Shown here piece after piece: positions 49,901-61,660 of a stretch of DNA of 64,000 nucleotides (positions within the stretch are counted from its first letter, which is position 1; every line of letters begins with the position of its first letter). The notes below the pieces were generated by a model. It was not told the origin of the DNA, did not search any database, and was given only the letters and a program-made list of their open reading frames with translations. Source of the DNA: Chrysaora quinquecirrha (lineage: Eukaryota; Cnidaria; Scyphozoa; Semaeostomeae; Pelagiidae); assembly GCA_014526335.1 (NCBI GenBank), contig JACTAT010000013.1, positions 6,204,182-6,268,181 of the forward strand. The letters are read 5' to 3'. The translations under genes were made by a program, and so were the position numbers.

Positions 49901-52849
49901 TCAGTAAACTTCTTCATTTTCAATACGAGTACCCTTGTTATGTCAAGATCACAGAAGTTGTACGTATCGGCTATGTATTCTTGAGGTGCTCCAGAAGCTG
50001 AAGGGTTTCTTCGATAGCAGATCTCCCTAACTTGCTCTACCAAACCAGGTCCAAGTGGCTCATCTCCAACGACTTTTGCGAGATTTGCAACCTCTGGGAC
50101 CCTGGAAACATGAAAAAACATAAATGAACAAGTCTTTCTTGGGCTTACTTTGTGCATGCTAGTAGAGGTTGAGATTGGTTTCAGGAAAAAACAATACATT
50201 TATTAAGCGTCATCAACCAACCCCATTCATACTTGCAACTTAAATGCGTTTGAACTAAACTATGTTGTTAAACAGAACTGGCTTTCTGATTCGTAAGTCA
50301 AAAATATCTAGTGTATGTCATTGGTGGAAGTTTTACCCGGTCTAACCAAAGATGATTTCATAACGTCGGTGTCAAAGCAGGAATATAGAATCTATGCATT
50401 TGGAATCTATATGTTCAAAGCTTAGGTCTTTTATGCCATTTATTTAAGGTTATAGGTCTTTCTTGTCTCATGATGGCTATGTTCTATTATTATTTACTTT
50501 TATTACTGATGGACTTGTTGTTAGAGTGTCTGAGAAAAGTGTCACCTGTTTTGAGGTCATCAAAGCTTTTTCCCGAGAGCTCTCTGATTTGATCTGCTAT
50601 CCCGAGAGGATGAGCTCGGTCCTTACAAACTTCATAAATGTCAGGATGTTGACGCCAGAATATATACAAAGGCACTTTGTATTGTGTAGCTTCTAGATGA
50701 CCACCCTCTCTCGTCACAAGTTCATCAATGTCTTCACGGTATCGCAGTGACAACACGAATCTTCTGACAACCTGAGAAGTCGAGCAAAGAGTTAGTTTTA
50801 GACAACTTGTTTAGTTAAGCCGGATCTCGAATAGGCAAACATGCAGCACAGATGAGCACGTGCATAAAAGAATACAATATACATGCAGTGTACATACAAC
50901 ATACATACAACATACATAGAACATGCATGCAACAAGCCTACAACATACATACAACATACGTACAACATACATACAACATGCATACAAAGTTACATACAAT
51001 ATACAAAAGTACCAAGTGACAATAAAATTTTCGGAAAACCTGCAATGCAGATATGTTGCTCAGAACAACAGAGTCGTGTTTAAAAAATTTTGTTTAGCTA
51101 GGACGTATCTCCCTCAGGCAAACTTGCAATAAATTTAAGAAGATACATAGACAAATACAACATACCTACAACAGATATGAAACATACATATAACATACGT
51201 ATAACATACATACAATATACATACAATATACGTATAACATACATACAAACACACATACAAAAGTACCAATTCTGCTGAAAACCCCAGAATTCAGATATCT
51301 TGCTCTGAACAAAAGAATCTTGTAATAAGAATAATTTTGTTTAGCTTAGCCATACTTCCACCAGGCCAACATGCAATGAATATTAGAACAAACATAGATA
51401 AGTACAACATATATACAACACACGTACAACGTACATACAAACGTTCATACAAAAGTACAAAGTGACAATACAAATCTTCCGAAGACCTGGAATGCAGATA
51501 TATTGCTCAGAGCAAAAGAGTCATGTCTAAACATTGTTATTCTGTTAAGCCGATGCCGGACCTCCACTAGGCAAACTTACAGTGAATATAATTACACACA
51601 TAGATTGGTACAAACCTCACACAACATGCACACAAACATACATACAAAAAACGATTATCTAACGGCATTTTCTTGAATCATTCTCTCTGAAAATTAGGCC
51701 CTCGAAATAGAAGGGCCGGTGTATAGATTTCTGCCCGGCCCTTCTATTTCCATTCGATTTCAACCATAAAATCCTTCAATAACTTTTAAAGCTTTGTGTT
51801 ATTAGGTATGGTTTGAATCGAGAATCGCTACTAATTGTTCCAGTGCAGCTGCTTCAAGAACAATTCGGTTTCCTGAAGTATAGGCGGGCGCAAACAGTGC
51901 CAGCATTGTTCGCCAATATGTTGCCTGGAAATACGCCAACACGTTGGTACGGTTCGCCATCACAACAATTAAGATGTCTGAGGTTGCTGACGTCATCTGT
52001 AAATTATCCTTTGCAAACATTGCCAAGAATTAAACTGCTGCATATTTATTGCTAGCTCTTGTTAATGGCGATGAAGAAGTTAAAATTGATGTCTAACTCG
52101 GAATTGCATTCGATTCGATTGAGGGACGAAGAAAGTGTCTATGTGAAACTGGTGTAGCAACTTTAGGTAGAAGATACCAGAAGCTATAAAAACATAACGA
52201 TGATAATATCTTTATAGCTTCTAAATAAATACCAGTAAATAACAATGGGCTTCATTTGAAAGATGTGAACTAAATAGCTGTGTATAAACTTCTATTTCTA
52301 TCTTTAAAACTGGCATACCCTTATTTCCCTGAAGAGACTTGTCATAAAACTGAGCATTTTTATACGGATTTCCACTGGACATCGAAGATTACGTCATCTT
52401 GCAAGTCCACGCTTAAAACTTTTTAAAGATTGTTCAGATGTATTGCATCTCACCTTACATTCTTCATCGGTAATCTTGCTGTCTGTAAAGCATGTTTGTC
52501 GCTTATTTTTGTACGTTTTCAAGGTGCTTTTTATCTCTGCATTGCCTCTAAAAAAACCTTTGAAGCAGGCTTTTACTAAAGTTTTATCGGTTGACGTTGT
52601 TGCCATCTGCAAGCATCCGCAGTATGTTGACCATGAGGCATCGCTGAGGCTCCTAGAATTCAGTTCCGTCTGGTTGTTGTTTCTGGAAGGTTCGTTTCGA
52701 CTCTTTGGAAGCTCGCCATCGCTGTTCTTTGCTTTGGGGCTCTTCTTCTCTGGCTGAAGCTCCGAACTTTCTACTGTGATTGTTTCTTGGCAATAAGAAA
52801 TAATCACGGCGCATGATAGCAATAGGCCTATAGCCAAATGGAAATTCAT
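43980..52849 (-). CDS. Copy E: intact seven-exon secreted protein of 1028 residues, mosaic of old and young sequence
   Basis: Exons: 52454-52849, 50546-50771, 48653-50093, 47200-47498, 46259-46474, 45319-45620, 43980-44186. The 3087 nt are open, with exact phases. Exon 1 is 84 nt longer than in B-D: a 28-residue polar insertion after the signal peptide, rich in Lys, Ser, Asn and Glu. Exons 1 and 2 and the 5' half of exon 3 differ from D at many residues (for example VVGDEPLGPGLVEQVREICY). From about 49500 downward, exon 3 and exons 4-7 with their introns are almost identical to C and D. The exon 3 acceptor is taken after GGTCCCAG at 50093, because only that one keeps the phase. Intron 1 contains a tandem repeat at 50.75-51.65 kb. 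AATAAA lies on the minus strand at 43894-43899. Function is unknown, as for copy D. Confidence 0.88.
50749..51640 (+). repeat. Tandem repeat in intron 1 of copy E built on the exon 2 junction
   Basis: About 3.5 units of 200-270 bp, starting near 50749, 51017, 51261 and 51462. Each has GTGACAAT or a decayed form of it, then AATGCAGATAT and TTGCTCAGA, then TTTTGTTTAGCTAAG-like text and a run of ACATAC units. The first unit overlaps the first bases of exon 2 and its acceptor. Confidence 0.75.
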
Positions 52850-53272
52850 GTTTTCCCTACTTTTGTCCCTGTAGCTGAAAATGAGAAGAAGAAGATAATT
52901 ACTTGTAGACAAGTGTGGCTCAAAGACATCAGCATTGACTTATTGAAGGTGGGGAATTAATTGCGATTAAATATTTCATTAGTTAGCAACGTTCAGATAT
53001 TACTTCACTAAACTCCTTCTATTTTACGGGTATTACATTTACATGGCCAAATTCATTTTGTTGAGAAAAAGATTTGAAATAGACAAAGATTCTAGCTTGG
53101 CTGCCCTTCTTTCAACAGTATGTTAAGATTCCTTGCATTATTTCTATACCTTAAAAAAACCAAACCCATTGAGCAATTAATGCTACTAAAACCCGAATCT
53201 TAGAAGATTCTAATTTGAACTTTAACACTGGTAAGGTCTATGGTTTCGAGAGTAAACAGCTTAAACGACATA

Positions 53273-53442
53273 GTGCGAGATGTCTCCTTGTATCATGGTA
53301 TGTTAGACGTGGCTCCTCTTTAAGCTAAATTTGCGGTTGTTAGAGGACAGGAAACAGAAATGGAGCTGTAATTCAGAAGACAGTCACTTTCATATCATGA
53401 ATTTATGTACTTTCATATCATGAATTTATGTACATCTGCAGT
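53273..53442 (+). repeat. Right copy of the 170-bp repeat bracketing the gene array
   Basis: Same orientation as 10560-10729. The flanking bases differ on both sides. It lies upstream of copy E in the diverged spacer. Confidence 0.9.
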
Positions 53443-54660
53443 CTCTTGCCACTCATGCTCAAATTTATATTATGTTCTTCTCGCGTCAAACCATCATTTA
53501 AGTTTAATAAGAACTTATCCATGATGTTCAATTAACTCATCCGCTAACTGATAATTTTAAGTTATTAGTTGAACTTAATTCTGCAATTTAATACAACACT
53601 TTAAACTTGATGCTGCATGAGAAAACGGTATAAGCAAGAAGAAGAAAACTACTGGCGCTCTGCCTTTCCTTATTGCCAGCCACAGTTATTGTTTGTAACA
53701 AGAGAATGGGGTGTATTTTCAAACAGAGAAATGACGCTAAATATAGCCCAGAAAACATATTCCATAAATGCTAAGAAATGCTGAATATCGCTAGGAAGAA
53801 TATTGTGGCCAGAAGTAGAGTCTTTTGAAAAATAAGAAATGGTTCATATTTGTTTTCCAATCACAATATCTTTATTAAAGTGAATTTATTTTACTTTTCC
53901 GTGCTCGATATTTTAGACTGTAATAAAATCTGTTAAGAATAATTTAGTTGCTGATATGTTAAGGACCAAAACGATATTCAGCCCTGATGATGTATTTTCG
54001 AACCAGAATACTGTTGTTTAGAGAATAGTTAAATGACCTTTGAACGTCTTAGCCGATTAGTCTACAGCAAATATTTGCTATGGTCTCTATTTCAGACAAA
54101 ATAAAATTTTCACTGTGTAAGTAATATCAGATAGGTAGATAAGATGCCGCATTGAGACCCTTACCTCTCGTTTATCAACTCTTCAAACTAGTATATTTTC
54201 TTCTTCCGACTAAACCAGATCTCCGGAGGTTTTGTTTTTTTCACTTGGGTGAAAACAAAAGTATTGTCTGTACTTGACTCATGTACCAACTATATGATGG
54301 CTGTAATTATGACCCCGACTTGTGACTTTCTGGTAACTCTTTTCAAGGTTTTCAGACCTGAAAATTCACATTATTTTAATCAATAATAAGTTAGTCAGTC
54401 GTGTAAGCAGACAGGTGATTCTGCGCCATGACCAGTGGTTGTTTGCTTTAGTGCATTCGATAACTATGTATTTTCACGTATATGTTTGGTCTAAATTGGA
54501 AGGCATTTCATTAAATTTCTCGGAAAATCTTACTTGGAAACGGACGTTTTTGTTTAGCGAGAGTTTTTTGTCTGTGACAGACGAAAAATTTTTAGTGCTT
54601 GATACTCATTTTCTTTACAAACCCGCAATTCATGAAATAAGACTCTGTAACCTGCGGGAA
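53443..54660. other. Diverged array spacer upstream of copy E
   Basis: Alignable but poorly conserved relative of the array spacer, for example the stretches near TGGTTCATATTTGTTTTCCA, GTGCTCGATATTTTAGACTG and TTTCTCGGAAAATCTTACTT. Homology ends near 54550. No gene seen. Confidence 0.55.
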
Positions 54661-54669
54661 CAGCTAAAT

Positions 54670-54908
54670 TTATTACTAATTGACTAACTAGCTAAAGAAC
54701 TAACTGATTAACTAACTAACTGATTAACTAACTAACTAAGTAACTAAGTAACTAACTAACTGATTAACCAACTAACTAACTAACTAACTAGCTAACTAAC
54801 TTCCTAACTAACTAACCAACAATCTTACTAAATATCTAACTTGCTAACTAACGAACTTACTAACTAAGTAACTAGCTAACTAACTAAGTAACTAACTTAC
54901 TAACTAAT

Positions 54909-54939
<31 letters not shown>

Positions 54940-55080
54940 ATAGCGAACCAACTAATTTACTAAATAACTAACTTGCTAACTAACGAACTTACTAACTAAG
55001 TAACTAGCTAACTAACTAACTAACTTACTAACTAATTAACTAACTAACTTACTAACTAACTAATTAACTAACTAACTGAC

Positions 55081-55149
<69 letters not shown>

Positions 55150-55204
55150 GACTGACTGACTGACTGACTGACTGACTGACTGACTGACTGACTGACTGAC
55201 TGAC
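54670..55204 (+). repeat. Tetranucleotide satellite, AACT then GACT
   Basis: About 480 bp of mostly ACTA units with substitutions, ending in a pure run of GACT units from about 55145. It lies between the last homology to the gene array and the RBM41 promoter region. Confidence 0.93.
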
Positions 55205-55380
55205 TAGCTAAAAAAAGCTACAACCAAAACCAACCAAAATTTTAGTCAGCGCAAAATGTTATTGTCTTTGATGCATTTTGATTGGTTGGTTGTAGCTTTC
55301 AACATGACCCCTTGCTACTCTATACAGTCATATTCTGGCATGTGCAGTAATATTATCAATGTTGATATTTTGCGCTCTTT

Positions 55381-55395
55381 TGCGCGTGCGCATGC
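55381..55395 (+). promoter_or_regulatory. NRF1-like palindrome upstream of RBM41
   Basis: TGCGCGTGCGCATGC is one mismatch from the NRF1 consensus YGCGCAYGCGCR and lies about 45 bp before the candidate start codon at 55437. NRF1-type sites are typical of housekeeping promoters. Binding is inferred. Confidence 0.4.
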
Positions 55396-55436
55396 TTTTA
55401 TTTTGATCGATCAATCAATAACACAACACAAATGCA

Positions 55437-58400
55437 ATGGAGGAAGAGGAACCTGCCAGTGTCTTTTCCTTCTAAATATAAAACATCACTCTAACGTCAT
55501 AGATGGGCTGACGATGGGCTGATAAAGTCCTTCTAAAAACGATAGCAAGATCCATGTCAAGTAAGCTTTGATTGATCTGTCTACTTGTCAATCAGTCATA
55601 CACGAACACGAACACCACCACTCACTATTTCTTTATAGTTAAAAGGTCTTTTTAACATCTATTTTATGTACCTACAATACAGCATCACACATGGTCTCGG
55701 GAATTTCATTATAATGCATTTAATATCATTTTTTGTAGAACATAAGTATGCACAAGTTGCTGAAGGGAATCACGGAAACGAAAATCTTTTGTAAGTTGGC
55801 CAATTTTCCAAGTTTATCTTCTTCTTGAGACAAATAATCTAAAAACTAGTTTCCTAATTTCCTGAATGACTCCTTAATTGAGGATGGTCCTATATTTGCA
55901 AGATATGTTGATAGTTGAATGAATCATTCAGTTACTGAGGCTGTTCTCCCTTCATAAGATTGGAGAGGTGAGTCCTCAACTGCTGCTATGTGATGATGGC
56001 TTCTTGTTTAATGGAAAGCCCTTTTGGAAATCTAGCCTACAATTGCAGATAAATATTTGTAGCTTTGGGTGAAGGTGAAATGGTGTATTTGGTGCCAATT
56101 GCTAGGATCTCAGACCAGTCTGCAGAGTTGGGCACTTGCACATCCGAGTGTTTTAATACAGTACTCTGCAAAGGGGATCTCAGATCCCCAACCTTGCCGA
56201 GCCTCTGACATCACAAGCAAGCTTGATTAGACCACAATGCCAGCACCTGTGATATCTGCTCTGTGTGCCCCATTCGGTATTACAGACTCCTCATATCTGT
56301 TACTTAGTCCTTGATGGATCAGCCTGTTGATTAGAGCACCAGCAGCTCTTTGATGGAGTGATCAGATCAAGTGATTAAATCATTTGATTGACTTTTGAAA
56401 CTACCTCTCTCACTCTTAGTTGTTTTAATAGCTATTTTTTCATTTGTGCAATGAAAATACTTTAACAAACTCCAAATTGAAATTTCAACTTATCAACTCT
56501 AGAGCAAACCATAAAAGATTCAAACCTCAAGATGTAATTAAGATGGGTCCAAATGCAAGAGTGCCATTTGAAAAGCAAATTCCTGATGAAGCTCCAGCAG
56601 AAAAGCAGTTGTCAGAAGCGGAACTGCAACTTAAAGATATGGTCAAAAAGCAAATGAATAAAAATATCACCTTGGAAAGGTAATAACATTGAATATAACC
56701 TATGTTTTCATACATATTTCCACCTCTCTAAAAAGAGTTGTGTGTCATAACAAATTAACAATAGAAACATTATTGAACAGCCAAATACAGTTTATAATCC
56801 AGTTATAATGTATTTTTGGGGACCATAGAATTTTGGTATGTTTTAAGGCCAGTATGGGGACTGTATAATTTAAGATTCAAGATCCAAGGTTCAAGATCCA
56901 ACATCCGAGAAATTAAGATCCAAGAAATTAAGATCCAAGAAATTAAGATCCGAGATATTAAGATCCGAAATATTAAGATCCAAGATATTAAGATCCGAGA
57001 TATTAAAATCCCATATATTAAGATCTGAGATATTAAGATCTGAGATATTAAGATCTGACATATTAAGATCTGAGATATTAAGATCTGAGATATTAAGATC
57101 TGAGATATTAAGATCCAATATTTGGTAGTTTATACATACTAATATAAACTGCCAAATTTGAGAATTATTTAAAATAGAAAAAACAAAACTAAATTATACT
57201 TATAACTTATGGAATAGACAACATTAAGTCGCTGTATTTTTAGCTTGAATTTGTTTGTTTTCTATTTTTAAACAATTCTCAAATTTTGCCGCCAAATTTG
57301 AGAGAATTGTTTAAAAATAGAAAACAAACAAAACTAAAATTATACTTTTGAAATAGAGATGAAGTTACTGTACTTTTAGCTGAACTTTGTTTGTTTTCTT
57401 TTTTAGCCAGTCTCAAATTTGGCAGTTTATACTATGTACATAGAATTTTCTATTTCTGTTTTTGTTTATCTAAGTTTCTACTTTTTTGGGCTTTTAATCT
57501 AAAGAGTTAGTTGCAAACGTTAGCAGGTTTTGGGTTGTTTGCGAAAAAGCTGCATAACCTTGATCTTGATTTTTAAGCACACTCCTCTCAATTCCCATTA
57601 GGAAACTCAGTAATCTAACAAGCCCACCTGAGGCTTAATAGAGCTTTCATACTTAATTCCTGCATCAAGAAATGCGATCATGGATTCATGGATAATGAAG
57701 CAAAAAGTCGTGGATTAGTGGATTTCTGTACCCCCTACCCCCAAGAATGCTACATTGCATTAAAGTTTTCATCCCATTGCAGTGAATTGTCGAGAGAAAA
57801 GAGATTTCTGACTGCAACTGTATACAAAGATGACCAAGAAAAACGAGCTGGAGCTTTATCACTTGAGCAATTCAAACAACACACAGAAGCAGAGCAACAG
57901 TTGCAAAATCTCCGAGATTATGGCCTGACAGACCGTGAAATTGTAGTTAATGTCCCTGAGAAAGAAGGCATATCCTTGGCTATGAAAAGCAAAATAGTAA
58001 GTTTATTTTTTAGCATTTTATTAAGTTATCGCGAATGTACTATCGTGAGATATTAACTCTGATAAAAAATTTGCATTTTTATCCACATTAAATACTGAGG
58101 GCCTATCCTTGGATTTTTTTATTTATCTCTCTTGCTCTTAGTCTTCAGGGCTTGGCCAATCAGAAATCGCCGTTCAAAGAGCCAAGGATGACGTAGCGGA
58201 GAAAATCAAATCACGTGATGCTGCTCTGAAAAGTGATACGTCATACAGCAATGCGCGAGAAATGACAAGGCGTGAAATGGAAATTGAACAGTCACTGTAT
58301 AGAAGCACAGAAAAAGCACAGGAATTAAAGCATTTGGTTAAGCAGAAAGTAATAGGTTTGCTAATACTTCATTTCTTTTTTAAGTTTGTCTTATGGGTAA

Positions 58401-61400
58401 GAATAACGTAATACTAATAAACATCTCTTGTAGAACAATGAAACCCCTAACGGCTTTTTCTCAGAGTAATCCAAGCTAAAAATTTGTTGTCACAAATACC
58501 GGTGTAACAAAACCAGAAAGGTTATTGCATCGTGAGTATCCTGCCACACGCTCAACTCAAAGAAAATAATTGTCAAGGAAAATTATCCTGATTGTGGCTG
58601 CGAAAAGACCAGAAAAAGCCCTGATTTATATCTGTTGGACAGCTAAGTATGGAAATCATAATTTACAAAGGCTGGTCCATGTGTCTGAAAGCAACATCCC
58701 ACTTATCCAGTTTTTGCGTAACGCGACTGAGCGTGGAGTCCTCGCCTAACGATAATTGGGGTTAACAGTGAAACAAACATTTTTACAAGGCTTGAAACAT
58801 GCACAGAACATAAAAGAGGACATTCAGACCATAGTCTCTAGTAAAAAACTTTCATTATCTTTTATTCGTACCTTGCTTGTTCGCTGGTTTCATTACACCT
58901 GCGTTTCTGACTACAAGTTTTTAATTTTGGATTGCTCTGAATTAAGAGCTTGAAAAGTTGACATTTCTCTATGAAATAAGTTTATAAGTTTGAAGTTTAC
59001 GTGGCTTAAGTTTGGAAAGATTCTGCCACAGGAAAGATTTTTTATTAATTATTTAGTTTTGGTGGTTACTTTTTTTGGCCCACCCGGTACTATTCATGTC
59101 AATAATCATACCCATGGACCCTCACTACCACCAAGCTTCACCTTCACCTCCATTCAACTACAACTTCACTTACAACAAAAATGACAGTGATTTGGTGGTT
59201 TCTACGTTGTAAAATTCGATTTTTAGTCAATGTTTGATCATGGTCTTCTTACCGGGTAGCCACACCTTTTGATGAAGGAACATGTAATTAAGGTGTAGTT
59301 TTTTTATTGCCGTTGCAAAATTCTCACCAGAAAGATCAACAACAAATTTCCTCCGACTAATGGGCTAGCGACGTGCAACAAAAAGATTTAACTCTGTTGC
59401 CCTTATTGTCGCACCTTGAATTCTATATTATTTTGGAACTGTGGTTCACTCTCTATGTTTCTAAAATCTCTTGCATATTCTTGTAGCAAATATGTGTTTG
59501 CTTTGGAGCATCTTTTAACTCCCTAATTCTGTTATATTAAGATACAATCTGCTTCTCGTTCTCTTCTGATTAAAAAACGAGAGGATGTATGAATATCTTC
59601 AAGTTACTTGTATTTGCTTGTTCTTAGATATTTTCATTGTTTTCGAGGAAAAAGGGTTAACGTAGGCCAAATTTCATACCTTCACGATGGATGAAAATAA
59701 CTCATTACAAGTAAAATGCAAGAAACTTGAAGATGCACTTTCCACTATCATCTGAATATTATAGTGCATCTGGGCCTAAGTACGTACAATTAATTTACCA
59801 ATAACGCCAGCTATGTTCTTTATATTTCAGATTATTCTAAAAATGACCCTGTTATTCAAACATTGAAGGAGTATGAAGACAAAGAACGCTTGAAGTATTC
59901 GAACAGAAAGCACAAATCCCAAAAGAACAAGAAAAATAGTCAATTAGAAGAAGACGATGACGATGATAATGATGATAGTGATGCATTTGTTGGCCCTGTG
60001 CTTGCTCCTTTACACGTTCGTGTGAAACCTTTAGATGAAGCTGAAGTCACTAAGAATAAACTTAGCCTTGAGGAAATCAAGACCATTCCTAAGTTCAAAA
60101 ATTATGATCCTGGAATACCTAGTAAGGTAGCTGTTTTAGAAGTCAACTGTAATTTCATGTTTGTCTTAAGAGAAACAATCTTGGTAGTCTTATACAAAAC
60201 AGTCAAGGTAGTCTTACGCTAAACAATCGCTATTCATCATAAAGTAGAGCTTTGGCCAAACAATCAAACATTGTTTGTTGAACATTTGAAATTTGCTTGT
60301 TAAACACAGTGTTGACAACAAAAACATTGCTTTTCAAACAATTTTTGCTTATGTCGAGCGGAAAATGTTTGAAGTTTTTCAAAATAATTGCTTAGACCAT
60401 AGCATTTTTTAAGGATTTTTCACTGGGCGACAAAACCCAGGCGCGGATCTAGAAGCAATGACCGTGGGTCGTTGCCCGAAACATCTGGAGGTCTGAGCGG
60501 GTCCAGGGCAGGGCACTGGCAGGGGTCCAGGGGGCGGAGCCCCGGAAGCTCGTGATATTTTACTATCTCTGAGGCATTAAAATGGCACAGGATTCTGAAA
60601 ATTCTCCCTCTGCATCTTGATTAAAAATCACAAGAAATACACATTTTTGCATATTGCTGCAGAAAAACTTTTTTTGAACCATTGGAAAGGGAAATATTTT
60701 TCATGCTCTAATATACTGCCACATCTTGCTACAGTTGCTACAGAATTTATATTGAAGGCAAGCTGCCTGTGAGTTTTCCTTGTGCCTTGTCGCCCAGTTT
60801 TCTAAATTTTTATGTCCTGGGCGACAATTTTGGTGAACTGGGCGACATTTAGTCGCCCAGTCATTAGCTTTGTGGCAGTGTCGTCAACCCACTACACGTT
60901 TTTTTTTTATAAGAAAGTTATTTTTGGGCCAGTATTGAAACTTTCTTAGATATTTCATGTTTTCAGTACCAAAACTTTCTTGTGACTTTCTTAGCAAAAA
61001 TTTTGGAATACAGTATTTCTAAGAATGCACAGTTTAAGGCACTGTATACATTGCACATATACCACGTTTTTCAAAGAAAATAATCATTAGACTCGTTGAA
61101 TAGCAGGATGAGCAACTGAACAGAAGAGCAAAAATAACACACAAAACATTAGGAGTGAAAGTATGAAACAGAACTTTCTTAAGTTTCAAGAATCCAGTAT
61201 TGAACTTTCTTAAGTTTTTAAGATTTTGAGCACTACTTTCTTATAAACCACTTTCTTATAAAAAAAAAACGTGTAGTCATGGAGTCCAGGAGGGTCGAAG
61301 TCCCATCAACTGTGGTGTGTCACTTGTGCAAAAATCTAGTTTTATTAGGTATTTTTGTGAAAGTCAATCTAGTGTAGTCATAACTGATGCCAGGGTAAAC

Positions 61401-61660
61401 AAGTGTTTCTGGTCTGTCTGGTGCTCAGAGAAATTCACTGCCATCCGATTTATCATTACTTTTGATGTCTCACTAGCTTAACCGTCACTTCGCAGCATTA
61501 AAACCTTGACAGTGAGCCTTATTAGTATTCTCGATGCTAATATTCTTATTTTTTTCTTCCAGATGTAGATACTGCTCAGAAAGCTCTCCAATTCGCAAAC
61601 GGTTTTATTCTTAAAGATAAACCTATTATAGTTGCATTTGGAAAAGGGAAGGAAAGCTGA
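55437..61660 (+). CDS. RBM41: RBM41-like RNA-binding protein; RRM first half not found
   Basis: Exons with matching phases: 55739-55790, 56503-56679, 57783-57996, 58142-58355, 59831-60126, 61563-61660. A weak candidate first exon is 55437-55458 (MEEEEPA, non-consensus donor GTGTCT). Matches to human RBM41 as I know it: SELSREKRF and GALSLEQFKQH near the N terminus, TRREMEIEQSLY in the middle, NKLSLEEIKTIPKF and YDPGIPSK just before the RRM, and a final RRM piece (QKALQFANGFIL, then IVAFGKGKES and stop). RBM41 is a relative of the U11/U12-65K protein RNPC3 and is expected to act in the nucleus on RNA. An exon of length 3n+1 coding for RNP2 and RNP1 should lie between 60127 and 61562. I see only repeats there. 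A poly-Asp/Glu stretch sits in the fifth confirmed exon. The donor of exon 58142-58355 (GTTTGC) is weak but required by phase. Confidence 0.85.
56069..56250 (-). repeat. SINE-like repeat in an RBM41 intron, reversed
   Basis: The reverse complement of the family tail (GTGAAGGTGAAATGGTG, then GCTAGGATCTCAG) followed by a diverged head ending CAATGCCAGCACC. It shows that the repeat is dispersed and not part of the array unit. Confidence 0.5.
56872..57117 (+). repeat. 15-bp minisatellite in an RBM41 intron
   Basis: Tandem units of GAGATATTAAGATCT with variants AGAAATTAAGATCCA and GATATTAAGATCCAA. The open frames on both strands here are repeat artefacts. Confidence 0.85.
57151..57424. mobile_element. 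Two adjacent palindromic elements (foldback type) in an RBM41 intron
   Basis: Two tandem copies of a ~130-bp imperfect palindrome. Each begins near GCCAAATTTGAGA, with an AT-rich arm containing AAAACAAACAAAACTAAA, and returns through TTTGTTTGTTTTCT to TCTCAAATTTGGC. No coding content. Confidence 0.65.
59831..60126 (+). CDS. RBM41: RBM41 exon: acidic linker and pre-RRM segment
   Basis: Acceptor ATATTTCAG and donor GTAGCT. It begins DYSKNDPVIQTLKEYEDKERL once joined, continues through a Lys-rich run and a run of Asp and Glu, and ends EEIKTIPKFKNYDPGIPSK. In RBM41 proteins the next residues start the RRM with a V-L-Y-L-K-N-L type RNP2. Here the reading frame continues into the intron as VAVLEVN, which I take as chance. 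Confidence 0.85.
60253..60410. mobile_element. Diverged fragment of the GGCCAAAC MITE family
   Basis: It starts GGCCAAACAATCAAACATTG, related to the element at 3022-3288, then decays. It is in the last part of RBM41, where an RRM exon is expected. Confidence 0.55.
60422..60800. mobile_element. Repeat element with ACTGGGCGACAA ends
   Basis: ACTGGGCGACAA at the left and TTGTCGCCCAGT near 60786-60797 form an inverted pair. Further GGGCGAC motifs follow to 60862. The interior has a GC-rich stretch (GGGTCCAGGG and GGGGGCGGAGCCCC) of a kind seen at element ends. No coding sequence was seen. Confidence 0.5.
60895..61273. mobile_element. 379-bp MITE, TA target duplication
   Basis: The ends CACGTTTTTTTTTTATAAGA and their complement (CTTATA, oligo-A, CGTG) are flanked by TA at 60893-60894 and 61274-61275. 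A TA duplication with long inverted ends fits a Tc1/mariner-type non-autonomous element. It sits in the RBM41 intron before the terminal exon. Confidence 0.85.
61563..61660 (+). CDS. RBM41: RBM41 terminal exon: last helix and strand of the RRM
   Basis: A strong polypyrimidine tract and TTCCAG precede it. It is entered in phase 1, reads DVDTAQKALQFANGFIL, then KDKPIIVAFGKGKES, and stops at TGA 61658-61660. This is the second alpha helix and beta 4 of an RRM, ending soon after as in short RBM41 forms. Confidence 0.85.
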
